The notes below the pieces were generated by a model. That model did not search any database, had not been told where the DNA came from, and saw only the letters and a list, made by a program, of their open reading frames with translations. Of a DNA stretch of 64,000 bases, positions 12,438 through 22,559 are shown piece after piece; the first letter of the stretch is position 1, and each line of letters begins with the position of its first letter. Both the position numbers and the translations under genes were made by a program. Source of the stretch: Aquatica leii (Eukaryota; Arthropoda; Insecta; Coleoptera; Lampyridae); NCBI GenBank assembly GCA_035610365.1, contig CM069433.1, positions 168,656,882-168,720,881 on the forward strand, written 5' to 3'.

Positions 12438-12958
12438 ACATTACCTCTTTTAATCATTTGTAAATACGTTGTCTTCGAGTTACTTTATATTTTCAGTGTA
12501 GTTGGAAAGAATGTGCATTTCTTAAAAATAACAACTTAATTTAACTACGTCTTATGTTATAACATTATTTAGAACTACACTAAACGTAATAACATTGTTT
12601 GCTATTTCTTTTTATTCACGTAGACAATTTAATGCAACAGGATTATAATTATCGATTTATTTGGTTCAAAATTTTAGTTTTTTTAAAATGTTTTATTAGA
12701 ACTTTTATTTCGACGTTTTTTGCTTGCTTTGGTGTCATAATTATACCTTTTAAAGTAATCAGATACACGTTTTATGTATTTACTCCTTTCTCACCAATAA
12801 ATATGCTGTTTCAAATATTGAATTTTATTATCATTCGGTTAATGTTATCAAAAACGGCAAGTTCCAATGTGATTCTATTAAACGGTCTGAATAATTGCGC
12901 ATACTAAAGCCAACTAAATAAAATTTATCTAACGGCGTATTCGTGGTAGAAAAGTAGA

Positions 12959-13190
12959 TAGTTATGATTATAAGCGACTTTTGGCTTAGACCGCGTCGTA
13001 GTTAAACACCCAGACTTAGACTTAGTCCTAGTCTATCCTTGAGAGCCAAAACAAGAAGTAGAACTTTGTCTTGCAAAACGTCAGTTTGTTTGGCTCCCAA
13101 GGAGAGTCTAGGACCAAGTTTAAGTCTGGGTGTTTAACTACGACGCAGTTTAAGCCGAAAGTCGCTTATAATCATAAACATAATTTACAT
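12959..13190. repeat. Inverted repeat, arms ~80 bp, related to PLE4 flank
   Basis: The left arm (about 12965-13047) and right arm (about 13086-13180) are reverse complements with few mismatches; both contain AAGCGACTTT and GTTAAACACCCAGACTTA. The short centre reads TGTCTTGCAAAACGTCAGTTTGTTTGG, nearly the same as the hammerhead-like tail at 34621-34647 next to PLE4. The same arm sequence reappears at 24553-24625 and 34668-34735. This looks like a pair of opposed Penelope pseudo-LTR fragments. Confidence 0.55.
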
Positions 13191-13317
13191 AATAACCGCG
13201 AATGCTTAAAATTTCAAGTAGATAGTTATTTTGCAAACACGCTGATAAATATACATGAATTACTAAACATAAAAGCTTCATCGGCGTCTCTGCCGATTGG
13301 GTATGTGAGCACAGATA

Positions 13318-14367
13318 ATTCGAGAGGCTCGCTGTTATCCTCGAAAGAAGGGTCAAATTGTAACCAAATCTTCAGCAGAAGTTCTGTTGCAAGACCTTTT
13401 TGACCATACAACAAGGCGTATATTTGCTTTACAAGAGCTAGTTATACCTCGTATGTCTGATGATGCATTAAATAGTTTGGTATTAGTTGTAAAATTAGGT
13501 TGCGATGGAAGTACTGGTCATTCTGAATACAATCAAGTATTTTTAGTCTGGAGTAGGTGATGGTGTGTTGTTTTTGACATTTCTGGTCCCTTTGCAACTA
13601 TATGCAGAAAATAATAAGGAAAAAATAATAGTATGGCAAAATCCACGACCCTCTACCACTAGATTTTGCTGACGAATCAGATTTCAGTTCCAGAATCCAA
13701 TGCACTAACTGTACAAGACAAAAATTATGTAAACGATCAAACTCAAGAACTTGTCCCCACGAAATGCGAAATTCAAAATAAAGAATTGTCTGTGTCGTAT
13801 GTTTGCGTAATGACCATGATTAATGGTAAAGTTTGCAATGCTATTTCGGAAACTGCCTCAGCACAACAAACTTGCTATATATTTGTAAGACGACCCGAAA
13901 AGAGATTAATAAAATAGACAAAGTTCTTGAAAAAAAAATACATGAAAATACTTTGAAGTTTAGGTTATCGTCTTTTCATGCATGGATACGATTTTTTGCA
14001 TGGTTTCACAATAATCAAAGAAGCAATTTTGCCAATTGGACAATTAACTGAGGAAGCACAAGAATTGCGTAATAAGTATCTAAAATATTTTAGAAAAAAT
14101 TACGCCAATCAAGACCTGTTGAATCGGCTATTAATTTCTTCAGATCTCCTCATTTCTTTCTTGCAACAGCTATTTCCAAAAAAGAGTACTATTATATGTT
14201 CGAATGTGTTGTCTCTACTGGAAGTACCATCAGTTAAGACATCATCCTCTCCATCTGCGGCAGTAGATCTAACTCCTCCAACAACGGCTGAGATACCAGA
14301 GACGGACACATCGTCAGAAGAAGAAAGTGATAGTGAGAGTGACAATTATGTTCCCTTCAATCAATGA
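13318..14367 (+). pseudogene. RAG1/Transib-like transposase, copy A (internally deleted)
   Basis: Reading frames at 13369-13560, 13666-13917, 13833-14051 and 13978-14367 join by frameshifts into one protein. The first part contains KLGCDGSTGHSEYNQ, like the first catalytic Asp motif of RAG1/Transib-type proteins (Asp codon 13504-13506). Next come KIIVWQNPRPS and MTMINGKVCNAISETAS with a following CYIC pair that may bind zinc. The frame then reaches LSSFHAWIRFF and jumps near 14000 to HGFTIIKEAILPIGQL, EEAQELRNKYLKYFRKNYA and LLNRLLISSDLLIS. The middle, including the expected third acidic residue, is deleted. An acidic Ser/Glu tail ends at TGA 14365-14367. The family name is inferred from motif order only. 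Confidence 0.5.
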
Positions 14368-16199
14368 AATGGTGACAATAATCATATATTGTTTTTATTT
14401 ATATATAAATAAAGAAAACACTGGCATTTTTTTTTACTCGTTTTCCCCGTGTTTTACAGGTTACACGGTCTCTATTTAACTTGACTAAATATTAAAAAAC
14501 ATAGCTTGTAAGCAATTATTAAAATTTCTCCTGACACATAAATTTTATTTGTTTATTTTTCTCATATTGTTTAAAACATTTTAAGAAAAATCCAAATCAG
14601 TCAATTTCTCGATTTTTGGCACCCCTAAAAGTTAGCCGTGTCACCTGTAGATTTTTCAAAATCATTTTTTGTCATAATATATTTGCAGATAACTATACTT
14701 GACGCATAATTCTAAATTTGGCCACTTTAGAATTAACGGCACCCCTAAAAATCACCCCTAACACATAAGATTTTCTCATTATTTTTCCATAATTATCTAG
14801 ACAATTTTAAAGCCATTTAAAACATAATCTACATTTTGGCCACTTTTTGTAAATTCTGGCCCACTGTGCCGTGGTATTTTAGGAAGCCATCGCACGGATT
14901 TCTATTACATTGCAAATTTTTAGATTTTTACTATATTTACTTCTTTCAAATTCTCTAACAAACAGATTACACATAAAATATAAGCTTTGATTTAAAAATA
15001 GAATTTAAGTCATTATGTTCCTTTAATCCAAAAAAGATTTTATTGAAACATCATATTAATATAAAACCGCTATGTTTTGTTTTTAATGAAGTTGCATTTC
15101 ATAATCAATTGTTCTGAAATTAAAAAAAAATTATTTAAAAGCAAACCTATTGAATATTAAAGTTTTTTTACTTTTTGCACAGTTTCATGTATTTTTATTA
15201 ATGTTTTGGTTTTAAAAACTCATGCTATGTATCTTGATACGACTATTTTACGAGTATATTAAATCAATTTCTGTTTTAATGTTAACGTCTATGCGATAGT
15301 TTGTTTATGATTAATATTAATATTTTAAGCATTGCCAAATGTTGTGTATACCATTGCCTTAAAATTAATTAATTATAAACAACATTACGCATATTTTATC
15401 TTTACAATTATAATTATCCAATTTATCACAATCGTTGTTGGTGGAAGCTTTTAGGATATATAAACCCTCTTTAATTAACTTCTTTTCATTCCGAACTTAA
15501 TTTAATTACGTTTTAAAAACTTTTAATAATTTTTTATCTCTCATAAAAGTTGTAATTAATTTTTTTTAAAATTCTGAAAAATTAAGTGATTAAGCAAGAA
15601 CTAAAATAAATAAAACTTTGATATAAACAACACAATTTAGTTTTAAATTATTACAATTTTTGCAATTGCAATCGTTGCATAACATACACATAAAGTATGA
15701 GTTTTCTGTTTTAGACTTTTAATAAATTTGTCTTTATAAATTTCTGTACTAATTAAAATTAAACATTCGAACAATTTCGGTTGCTGTAAAAATGTTTATT
15801 TCAGATTAAAATAATAAGTCGTTTCTACAAAATATTTTCAATGAACTCTGATTGTGAGAAATTTCATAAATTCAGCACATTTAAATAACGTAATTTAAAA
15901 GATGGGTATATATGTGTAGATATTTGTATCTGAACTACATTTTAGAAGTTTTTAAAATGTACTTTATGAGATAGTTGGTCTGATTTATATCGAACGGTTT
16001 TAATGAAAATCACAACTATTGATTGTTTAAATTGAAATACTTTACACAAGCAGCAAAACTAATAATATTAATGCATATCTAACTTGTTTATTTGATTCAT
16101 TTGTAGTTATATTAATTCTCAAATTTGTTATTTTATTTATATAATCTTTGAACTACTACAACATTTTAATTAAATGTTGACTTTAAGTTAATTAATGGT
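14368..16199. other. AT-rich stretch without recognisable genes
   Basis: No family-like frame. At 14590-14880 the phrases TTTTTGGC-ACCCCTAAAA and TTTTGGCCACTTT recur several times with roughly 100-bp spacing. They may be a degenerate tandem repeat or the 3' UTR of the copy A element. The remainder is plain AT-rich DNA. Confidence 0.35.
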
Positions 16200-16352
16200 A
16201 CTGTAGATAGCTATAAACGGTGGTAAATACGTTGAGTTAGTTTAACACCCGCGAAATTCAAAATAAGCTTTGAAAAATTCGTCGGGATAAAACCACAACG
16301 TAAAAGGATATTGGGGGTGAGCAATGTCAATGCAATTGTGTAAACGCCACCA

Positions 16353-16414
16353 GAGTGAACTACTAGACAGCTGTTTCGCCCTTTTAGGGCTCATCAGTAG
16401 CAGGAGATACACTC
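16353..16414 (-). ncRNA. Hammerhead ribozyme, minimal type I (PLE1 left arm)
   Basis: On the minus strand CTGATGA (16391-16397) is followed directly by stem II GCCC-TAAAA-GGGC, then GAAAC (16373-16377), a very short stem III (ACAGCTGT) and a GTC cleavage triplet. Stem I pairs CTGCTA with TAGTAG, extended across an internal loop by GAGTG/CACTC. Every invariant core position of the hammerhead is present. Stem III is too short for a stable monomer hairpin, as in the dimer-acting minimal hammerheads reported in Penelope-like elements. Confidence 0.8.
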
Positions 16415-16628
16415 TAATGTTGTTCCCACAATTGCATTGACGCCCCTTATAGCTTTATAATTAAGTACGACAAAGTTACCATCCAAAAGTGTTTGATGGC
16501 AGAGCCATCTCATAGTATAAATTTACTATGTGATTAAAATTAACTGTAGATAGCTATAAACTGGTAACTTCGTCGTACATAATTATAAAGCTATAAGGGG
16601 CGTCAATGCAATTGTGGGAACAACATTG

Positions 16629-16690
16629 GAGTGTATCTCCTGCTACTGACGAGCCCCAAAAGGGCGAAACAGCTGTCTAGTAGTTCACTC
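16629..16690 (+). ncRNA. Hammerhead ribozyme, minimal type I (PLE1 right arm)
   Basis: This mirrors the left-arm ribozyme. CTGACGA (16646-16652) has the allowed variant base at position 7. Stem II is GCCC/GGGC around CAAAA, GAAA follows at 16666-16669, stem III is the short ACAGCTGT, and cleavage is predicted after C16677 of GTC. Stem I is CTGCTA (16640-16645) with TAGTAG (16678-16683), plus GAGTG/CACTC outside. The base changes relative to the left arm fall in the variable core position and the stem II loop region, leaving all pairs intact. Confidence 0.8.
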
Positions 16691-16904
16691 TGGTGGCGTT
16701 TACACAATTGCATTGACATTGCTCACCTCCAATGTCCTTTTACGTTGTGGTTTAATCCCGACGAATTTTTCAAAGCTTATTTTGAATTTCGCGGGTGTTA
16801 AACTAACTCAACGTATTTACCATCGTTTACAGCTATCTACAGTTAATTTTAATCACATAGTAAATTTATACTATGAGATGTCTCTGCCATCAAACACTTT
16901 TGGA

Positions 16905-17112
16905 TGGTTAATTAATGGTATAAAACCCATATTCAACGGGTAAAATCCTACTTTGAAAAACAAATTTCCTACACTTTCATCTCAAAGTGTATACAAAATT
17001 TCTTGTTCGTGTGGTTTAGTATATATCAGTGAAACTGGTCGTTTTGTCATCACACGCATTTCTAAACATGATCGTTGTATAAGAATAAAACATATTTCTA
17101 ACTCTGCTATTG
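16905..17112 (+). pseudogene. PLE1 GIY-YIG endonuclease fragment
   Basis: Codons here read NGIKPIFNG, then FPTLSSQSVYKISCSCGLVY, ISETGRFVITRISKHDRCI and SNSAIAE. Compared with PLE2 and PLE3 (VYQIPCSCGLVYIGETGR) this is the GIY-YIG nuclease of a Penelope-like element, the domain that nicks DNA for reverse transcription. Gly of the YIGETG motif is Ser here (YISETG). The linker between IKPIFN and KFPTLS is shortened. The frame stays open past about 17112 but the sequence changes to copia integrase, so the PLE copy ends there. Confidence 0.75.
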
Positions 17113-19260
17113 CTGAAGCAAAAAGAGCGTACAAATTAGATTTAAAATCAGTCAAATCGAATTTCATTTTTCTGTGTACGAAAAGAGTTTGGGATAATGT
17201 GTTGACCGTCACGTCATCAAAAAAACTTCAGCGAAGCAAATTTTGTGATAGATGCGTCATCGGGAAGGATCATTGGAGAAGCCCTGGAGTGTATAGGCCT
17301 AGAAAATTAATCCATCCTGTGTTTTTCATTAGAGCAAAAAGTAAGGTATCAGATTGTGTGAAAGTGTTCATTAACAAGACTAAAACTGCTGAACACAAAA
17401 TAAAAGAACTATAAATTATAGTGGTGACAATCTGTATTTACGAAAACTTTTAGAAAGTAATGTAATAAACGCGAAACTAAAACTTTCGTTGAGTATGCAC
17501 GTTTTATGATTTAGGCTAAAAACTAAAAAAATCAAGTTGTAGGCAAAAGCATTTAATACTGTGACATATACACTCAATTGAGCTGGACCGACATTAGTTA
17601 AAAACAAAGCACTAGTTGAATTATGGTTTGGAAAACGTGTTGCAAATATTGACCAATTAAGGATTTTTGATACCGATTGTTGCTTATATTCCACAGGAAA
17701 CGCAAAATGGATTCAAAAAAAAACCTAGCTGAAAAGTTTGTAAGTTACTGTGGTATAAAAGATGTATACACATAAAGTAAAAAAAAGTTTCAAAAGAAAA
17801 AAAATTAATTCCGGAAGAAAGAAAACTGGAATGTAAAGAACATAAAACTACTTTAAGCAACGAAAAAACTGAACCAACATTTTGGCAGAAAGCTGTGAGT
17901 GATTCTGAGGTCACATCGTTAGTTGTGTTAAGATATATGAATCAGGGTAGCGGTAACTAAGTAAAAAAAAAGAGGTTGTCAAGATAATATAATATAAATA
18001 ATTATAGAGAATAAATAACTGCTTTTGTAATCAACGTTAAAGTAAATAAAACTTTAATAAACCTTAAAGATAGAAATAATAATAAAAAGTTATGATATTA
18101 TAAAGAGACATAATTAAAAAACGTCAAATAAAGGAACCAACTATTTGCGTGATTATGTTCGTATAGCAAAAGGCTGTATTCCAAAATCATATACGGCAGC
18201 AGTAAAAACAACTGAAGCTAAAGAATGGTTAGAAGCCCGTAGGATAAATTGACATCAAAAGAATATAGCAAACGCAATCTTTTTGCATAACCAAAGAATC
18301 AAAAGATTATAGAAAATCCATGAGTTTTAAAACTAAAATGCAAGTTTGATGGTACGGTTGACAGATACTGTTAATTACTTTAGTTCAAAAAATAAAACAA
18401 ACTGTAAATTTATTTTTATTAAACGTGCCTTAAACATGAGAAATTTAAAACAAAACATTACTCGTTACTGGATTGGTAGAACAACTAACGAATTTTTGTT
18501 CTAACCAATGATAACAAAGGTCACGGATGACGGTGATTTCAGGAATTTCAATTATTTCTTACAGTTTATTTATTATGCTTAATACTAAATTCATAGAACT
18601 GTCAATTATCATTAAGCGCATTTGCTAAATCTTAGCAATAAATTGTCTTCGTTTCAACAGATACAAAGCCAGATTTGTTGCACAAAGTTTCATTCAGAAA
18701 GATGATGTCTTACAGCAAAACATTCAAGCCTATAGTTAGGTTTGACACCATATATAATTCTTAGAATTCCGTGAACATGCATCTGAAACAATTTGATGTG
18801 AAGACCGCTTTTTTGTATGAAATTTTACATGACCTAACCTAATCTGATGAGTTTGATGACAGTAGTAGTCGTGTGAGTAAGCTTAAGAGAAGCCTATATG
18901 GTCTTAAGCATACTTCAAGATGCTGGAACAAAGAGTTTGTGGATTTCTTAACCAAAGTGTTGGTACAAAATGTCGCTGATCCCTGTTTATTTATTAAGGA
19001 TACAGATGTGTAAAATTTATTAATTGTACGATGGACTTATCGTCGGCAACCATACAAGTGAAGTAAACTGTTTTGTAAACGAACTAAAAAAGCAATTGCA
19101 AAAGCATTTTATAGGTTTAAAAATTACTCAGTTAAAATGTGGATCTACTTTCGTAGACCAAAGAGCCTATGCAAACAAGGTTTTAGAGAGGTTTCACTTG
19201 AGAGACTGTAACCGTCGTTTAAAGTTGTTCGATTACTTTCATGAAAGACCCGGTATTTGA
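17113..19260 (+). pseudogene. Ty1/copia polyprotein remnant, part 1 (GAG-pre-integrase, integrase, RT)
   Basis: From 17113 the frame gives FCDRCVIGKDHWRSPGVYRP and KLIHPVFF, like the GAG-pre-integrase zinc region and integrase start, then AKSKVSDCVKVF. Broken frames near 17500-17700 give FNTVTYTLN, ALVELWFGKRVANIDQLRIF and others from the integrase C-terminal side. Around 18770-19260 the RT follows: MHLKQFDVKTAFLYE (with the first RT Asp), KRSLYGLKHTSRCWNKEFVD, DPCLFIKDTD, MYDGLIVGNHT where YVDD should be, and RAYANKVLERFHLRDCN. Many stops and indels; the YVDD motif is degraded to YDG. No LTRs could be identified. Confidence 0.7.
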
Positions 19261-20549
19261 ATTGACGTTATTCAATTTTTGTATTGTGGAATGGTTTTAT
19301 GGATTTCAGATTGATTATATTATTATAAGTCAAAGTTGTAGATAAAATTTTGTATTAATTTAGTTTAAAATTAGTACGCGGTTGTTCGATCAAAATTCCA
19401 GTGATAATTTATGTTTCCCTTCTGAGATATAATTGTAGTTAAAGTAATTTTAGCATTTTGATTATTTTAAGTTGGTTTAAAAGTTCTTTGTTTTGTTTTT
19501 AAATTGTACGACTGTGATTGTATCATTAAATATTTTTGTCAATTCGACAGTTCACACAGAAACAAACACCGTGGCCGAACACTACTTTGGTGACCTAATT
19601 TAATCTGTTTGCATCCTATTTGCACTTTTTGGTGGTATGGTTTTCTTTCATGGAGTTTCGAACACAGCCATTGTGGTAATGCTACACGAATAAGTCGATA
19701 TATATAAGTGATTTTGGTAGAGGAAGTTAGGTCCAGTTGGTTAAGTCGTTCAAAGTGTTTTAATTATCGCGAGGGATAAAGTCACCCTTGGCTTTAGACA
19801 AAGAATTACAGCGGAAGTCATTAAAAATTGGTACAGTGAATCGTTCAAGCAAAAAAACTTTCCTATTTCGTAACATAATTACGGTTTATTGTATTCACTG
19901 GTTTGATTTCGTATTAACGTATCGTGGATTTGTGCGTGAGTTTGTGTTTTGCAATCCCATTTTTCTTTTCGCCTTGATGGCGGATCATTAAAAAATTTTT
20001 TGACGGTAAATTGTTCATATGGTTGTGGTACTCTATGACGTCAACTGGCCTGAGCTAACCAGAAGCTCGCCTACGAACAAACTATCAAGGTAGATATTGA
20101 CTACCGATTAAGTTATTTATTCGCGAGTTTAGTAATTGGAAAGCTTTGAAATTAATTATGAGAGTTCATAGATAGATACTGAATATTTCGATGATTGAAA
20201 CCATTACGGTGTTCATGTGTGCTAATTTTAATTATTATTATGCACTAAAATTAAAAGACTTAATGTAACCAACGTCTAAAGTGTTATATCGACACATAAA
20301 GTAAAAGCAAGAAATTGTTATTTTCCGTACCATAATTTAGGATTGTCAAGTTTGTTTTATACAATTACAGAATTCATTTTATTTTAATAAGTATGTTATT
20401 GTTTTATTATTAATTTTTTGTTTTATTTTCATTTTATTTTAGTGTTATGATGTTATTTTTATTCAGTTTTGTTTTAATTTAAGATTTTGTTTGCGTCAAA
20501 TTGATTTAAACTTTTAATGTAATTTCCTGTTTTATTGATGTCTAATTTT
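19261..20549. other. Left part of a block inserted in copia; no gene, LTR-like character
   Basis: Copia RT stops here and resumes near 22200, so the DNA between was inserted. This part is less AT-rich than its neighbours in places, has a TATATATAAG box at about 19700, and no credible coding region. The frame at 19788-19991 matches nothing I know. Together with 21926-22190, which contains TGGCGCCCTTTG resembling a retroviral primer-binding site, it may be a solo or partial LTR into which PLE2 jumped. That is inference. Confidence 0.3.
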
Positions 20550-20623
20550 ATTTCAATTATGTACTATTATTAGAAAGTCTTCCGGGTTTGGACCGTGTCA
20601 TAGTTGCAACCGAAGCTGCCAAC

Positions 20624-20655
20624 GTTTCGCCCACTTTCGTAAGGGGCTTCATCAG
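20624..20655 (-). ncRNA. Hammerhead-like motif in PLE2 left terminal repeat
   Basis: Minus strand: CTGATGA (20649-20655), one extra A, stem GCCC-CTT/AAG-GGGC, then GAAAC (20624-20628) and GTTGG. It differs from a canonical hammerhead by the extra base between CTGATGA and stem II. No clear stem I or UH cleavage site could be assigned. Catalysis is not established. Confidence 0.5.
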
Positions 20656-20880
20656 GGCGTGAGATAAATCGCAAAACTCAAACAAGCAATCGAAATCTAA
20701 CTAAGAACTTCTCAAAAGTTAAGTTATCCACTTGTAAAACAAGCCATAACCTAAACTATGAAAAGGTAAGAAAGAAAACGATAACCTGAAAAAGCAAACG
20801 AAAATCTAACAAAGAACCACTACCGAGTTAGGTAATCAACTTGTTGAATCAAGCCAGATTCTAAACTAGGTAGAAGTGAC

Positions 20881-21740
20881 TTAAGAAGAAATAGTCTCCG
20901 TATTTAAAGGAACAGGATTGTCACGGATGATTAAGCTCGACCCTGATTGGGTTACGGTTGCTAGGGGGCGTGTTTTTGTTAAATGACTGATAACCGGGAA
21001 CCAAAGAGGGGATAGTTCGAAACCATGATCGCGATTGAAGTTATTGGGGTGTTTGATGATTTCTATGCTTTCTCGGAATTTCCTGTTGAAAAAGAATGGA
21101 GATTTGGCAATCACCGAAACATTATCAAAATCTATCTTGTGACCTGTAGTAAAATGATGTTCAGCGACCGCAGACTTGGAAGTATACCTTTTCCTTATAC
21201 AACGATCATGTTCTGAAATGCGAGTAATGACGGAACGACCGGTTTCACCAATGTAGACTAAACCACAAGAACAGGGAATTTGGTATACACCTTGAAATGA
21301 AAGTGTAGGAAATTTGTCTTTGGGAGAAGGAAGAATCTGAGAGATTTTGCCTGTCGAGTTGAATATGGGTTTAATACCATTCTTACGAAGGAGTTTCCCT
21401 ATTTGATCTGTAACCTTGTGAATGTAGGGTAAAAAGGCCAATTTCGGGTTGGATTCGGGAGTAGAAATGTCCTTAGGTAATCGAGTACGTGGATGTAAAT
21501 GACGATTAATAACTCTATGAATATCTCGCTTTACATAACCATTGTTCACTAAGGTTCTAGTAAGATGACGGAGTTCTGAGTCTAGATTCTCAGGTTGACA
21601 AATAGAAAAGGCACGATGGACCAAAGATTCAATGACAGAACGTTTCTGTGCAGGATGATGATGAGACGAAGCATGAAGGTATCTGTCCGTATGGGTGGGT
21701 TTGCGATAAACAGAATGGCCTAGAAGAGAGAAGTTCTTAG
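20881..21740 (-). pseudogene. PLE2 RT tail plus GIY-YIG endonuclease
   Basis: The frame runs GHSVYRKPTHTDRYLHASSHH then continues through 247 codons from an internal Met (21624) to 20881. It holds RHLTRTLVNNGYVKRDIH, LPYIHKVTDQIGKLLRKNGI, and the endonuclease VYQIPCSCGLVYIGETGRSV with ITRISEHDRC. A CSC pair and a downstream EHH may bind zinc. The protein lacks the RT fingers and palm, so this copy is 5' truncated, as expected from aborted target-primed reverse transcription. Endonuclease motifs look intact. The tail differs from PLE3 in being longer (to SSLIIRDNPVPLNTETISS). Confidence 0.75.
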
Positions 21741-21785
21741 TTAGATTTCGATTGCTTGTTTGAGTTTTGCGATTTATCTCACGCC

Positions 21786-21817
21786 CTGATGAAGCCCCTT
21801 ACGAAAGTGGGCGAAAC
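21786..21817 (+). ncRNA. Hammerhead-like motif in PLE2 right terminal repeat
   Basis: CTGATGA (21786-21792), one extra A, GCCC (21794-21797) pairing with GGGC (21809-21812), an inner CTT/AAG extension closed by ACGA, then GAAAC (21813-21817). It is the inverted partner of the motif at 20624-20655. The same structure appears at the PLE3 end. Confidence 0.5.
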
Positions 21818-21925
21818 GTTGGCAGCTTCGGTTGCAACTATGACACGGTCCAAACCTGGAAGACTTTCTAATGTTAGTATAGATTCCGGCCGTGGAAGCC
21901 TTCGCTATTACATTTCAATTATGTA

Positions 21926-22195
21926 ATAAATAGTAAATTGTTAAATGTAATGAAGCTTTTATTCAATCGGCCTTCGTGTATGTAAATATTTGATCATTAC
22001 AGTCCCATTTTGAGTGTATCCATTTGAAGCGGACTCGTGGTTGGCAAGGGCTCTTTACTCCTTCCTGGCGCCCTTTGATTTGACTTTTTTTAATTTTGTT
22101 TTCGTTCAAGTTTTCCAAGCAATCACGAAATTTTGAATATAACCCACCCCGTCTTCACTGAGCACCGGCATACTTCCGTTTATGTTAATTTATTT
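21926..22195. other. Right part of the block inserted in copia
   Basis: Noncoding. It contains TTCCTGGCGCCCTTTGATTT at about 22062-22081, where TGGCGCC resembles a retrotransposon primer-binding site. It resumes the pre-PLE2 sequence after the 14-bp target repeat. Copia coding sequence returns at about 22200. Confidence 0.3.
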
Positions 22196-22199
22196 CAGG

Positions 22200-22555
22200 A
22201 AAGTGTCATTGTTTGAACTTTTGCAGGTAACAAGACTCAAATCCTATAATGTACCATATCGTGAAGCAGTATGCAGCCTCATGTATTTAGCAGTAGCAAC
22301 AAGGCCCGATATTGCATACGCCGCCAGTGCAGTATCAGAAGCAGTAGACAATCCGAAAATTGGACACAGGAAAACAGTAAAAATAATACTGTGCTACATT
22401 AAAGTTACGAACGAGTTTGGCTTTATGTATAATTATATGAAACAAGTGAAATGCATATAGTGATGCTCCTGATCAGGAAATACGGCGATCAAAGAATAGT
22501 GTATAAACGACAAAATAGGGCAATATCATGGTGTAGTCGAAAGCAAGGGTGAGTA
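22200..22555 (+). pseudogene. Ty1/copia polyprotein remnant, part 2 (RT end and RNase H)
   Basis: The frame at 22182-22460 reads NVPYREAVCSLMYLAVATRP, DIAYAASAVSEAVDNPKIGH and ILCYIKVTNEFGFMYNY, the standard copia segment between RT and RNase H. After a frameshift, YSDAPDQEIRRSKNSV and NRAISWCSRKQG follow, matching the start of copia RNase H. It continues the gene broken off at 19260; only about 20 residues are missing between the parts, so the two pieces were once contiguous. Confidence 0.75.
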
Positions 22556-22559
22556 GCGA

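Larger units (their letters stand above)
16200..16910. repeat. PLE1 terminal region: interleaved inverted repeats
   Basis: The block 16200-16483 is the reverse complement of 16563-16843 with few mismatches. The spacer 16484-16562 is in turn the reverse complement of about 16844-16905, giving an interleaved order L, M, L', M'. Each L arm carries a complete hammerhead ribozyme, in opposite orientation. A Penelope GIY-YIG coding fragment follows directly on the plus strand. Inverted and partly tandem pseudo-LTRs are usual for Penelope-like elements, so I read this as the terminal-repeat head of a truncated copy. Confidence 0.7.
20564..21911 (-). mobile_element. PLE2: 5'-truncated Penelope-like element with inverted pseudo-LTRs
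   Basis: The element is flanked by a 14-bp direct repeat ATTTCAATTATGTA at 20550-20563 and 21912-21925, a good target duplication. Its ends 20568-20721 and 21735-21871 are inverted repeats of about 140 bp, and about 40 bp of extra sequence (ending CTTCGCTATTAC) lies outside the right repeat, as described for Penelope 5' ends. The coding part on the minus strand keeps the RT tail and the GIY-YIG endonuclease; everything upstream of GHSVYRKPTHTD is lost. Both terminal repeats carry hammerhead-like motifs. Confidence 0.75.

Noticed and set aside
13226..13414. Minus-strand frames across RAG1-like copy A
   Set aside because: They are shadows of the plus-strand transposase sequence.
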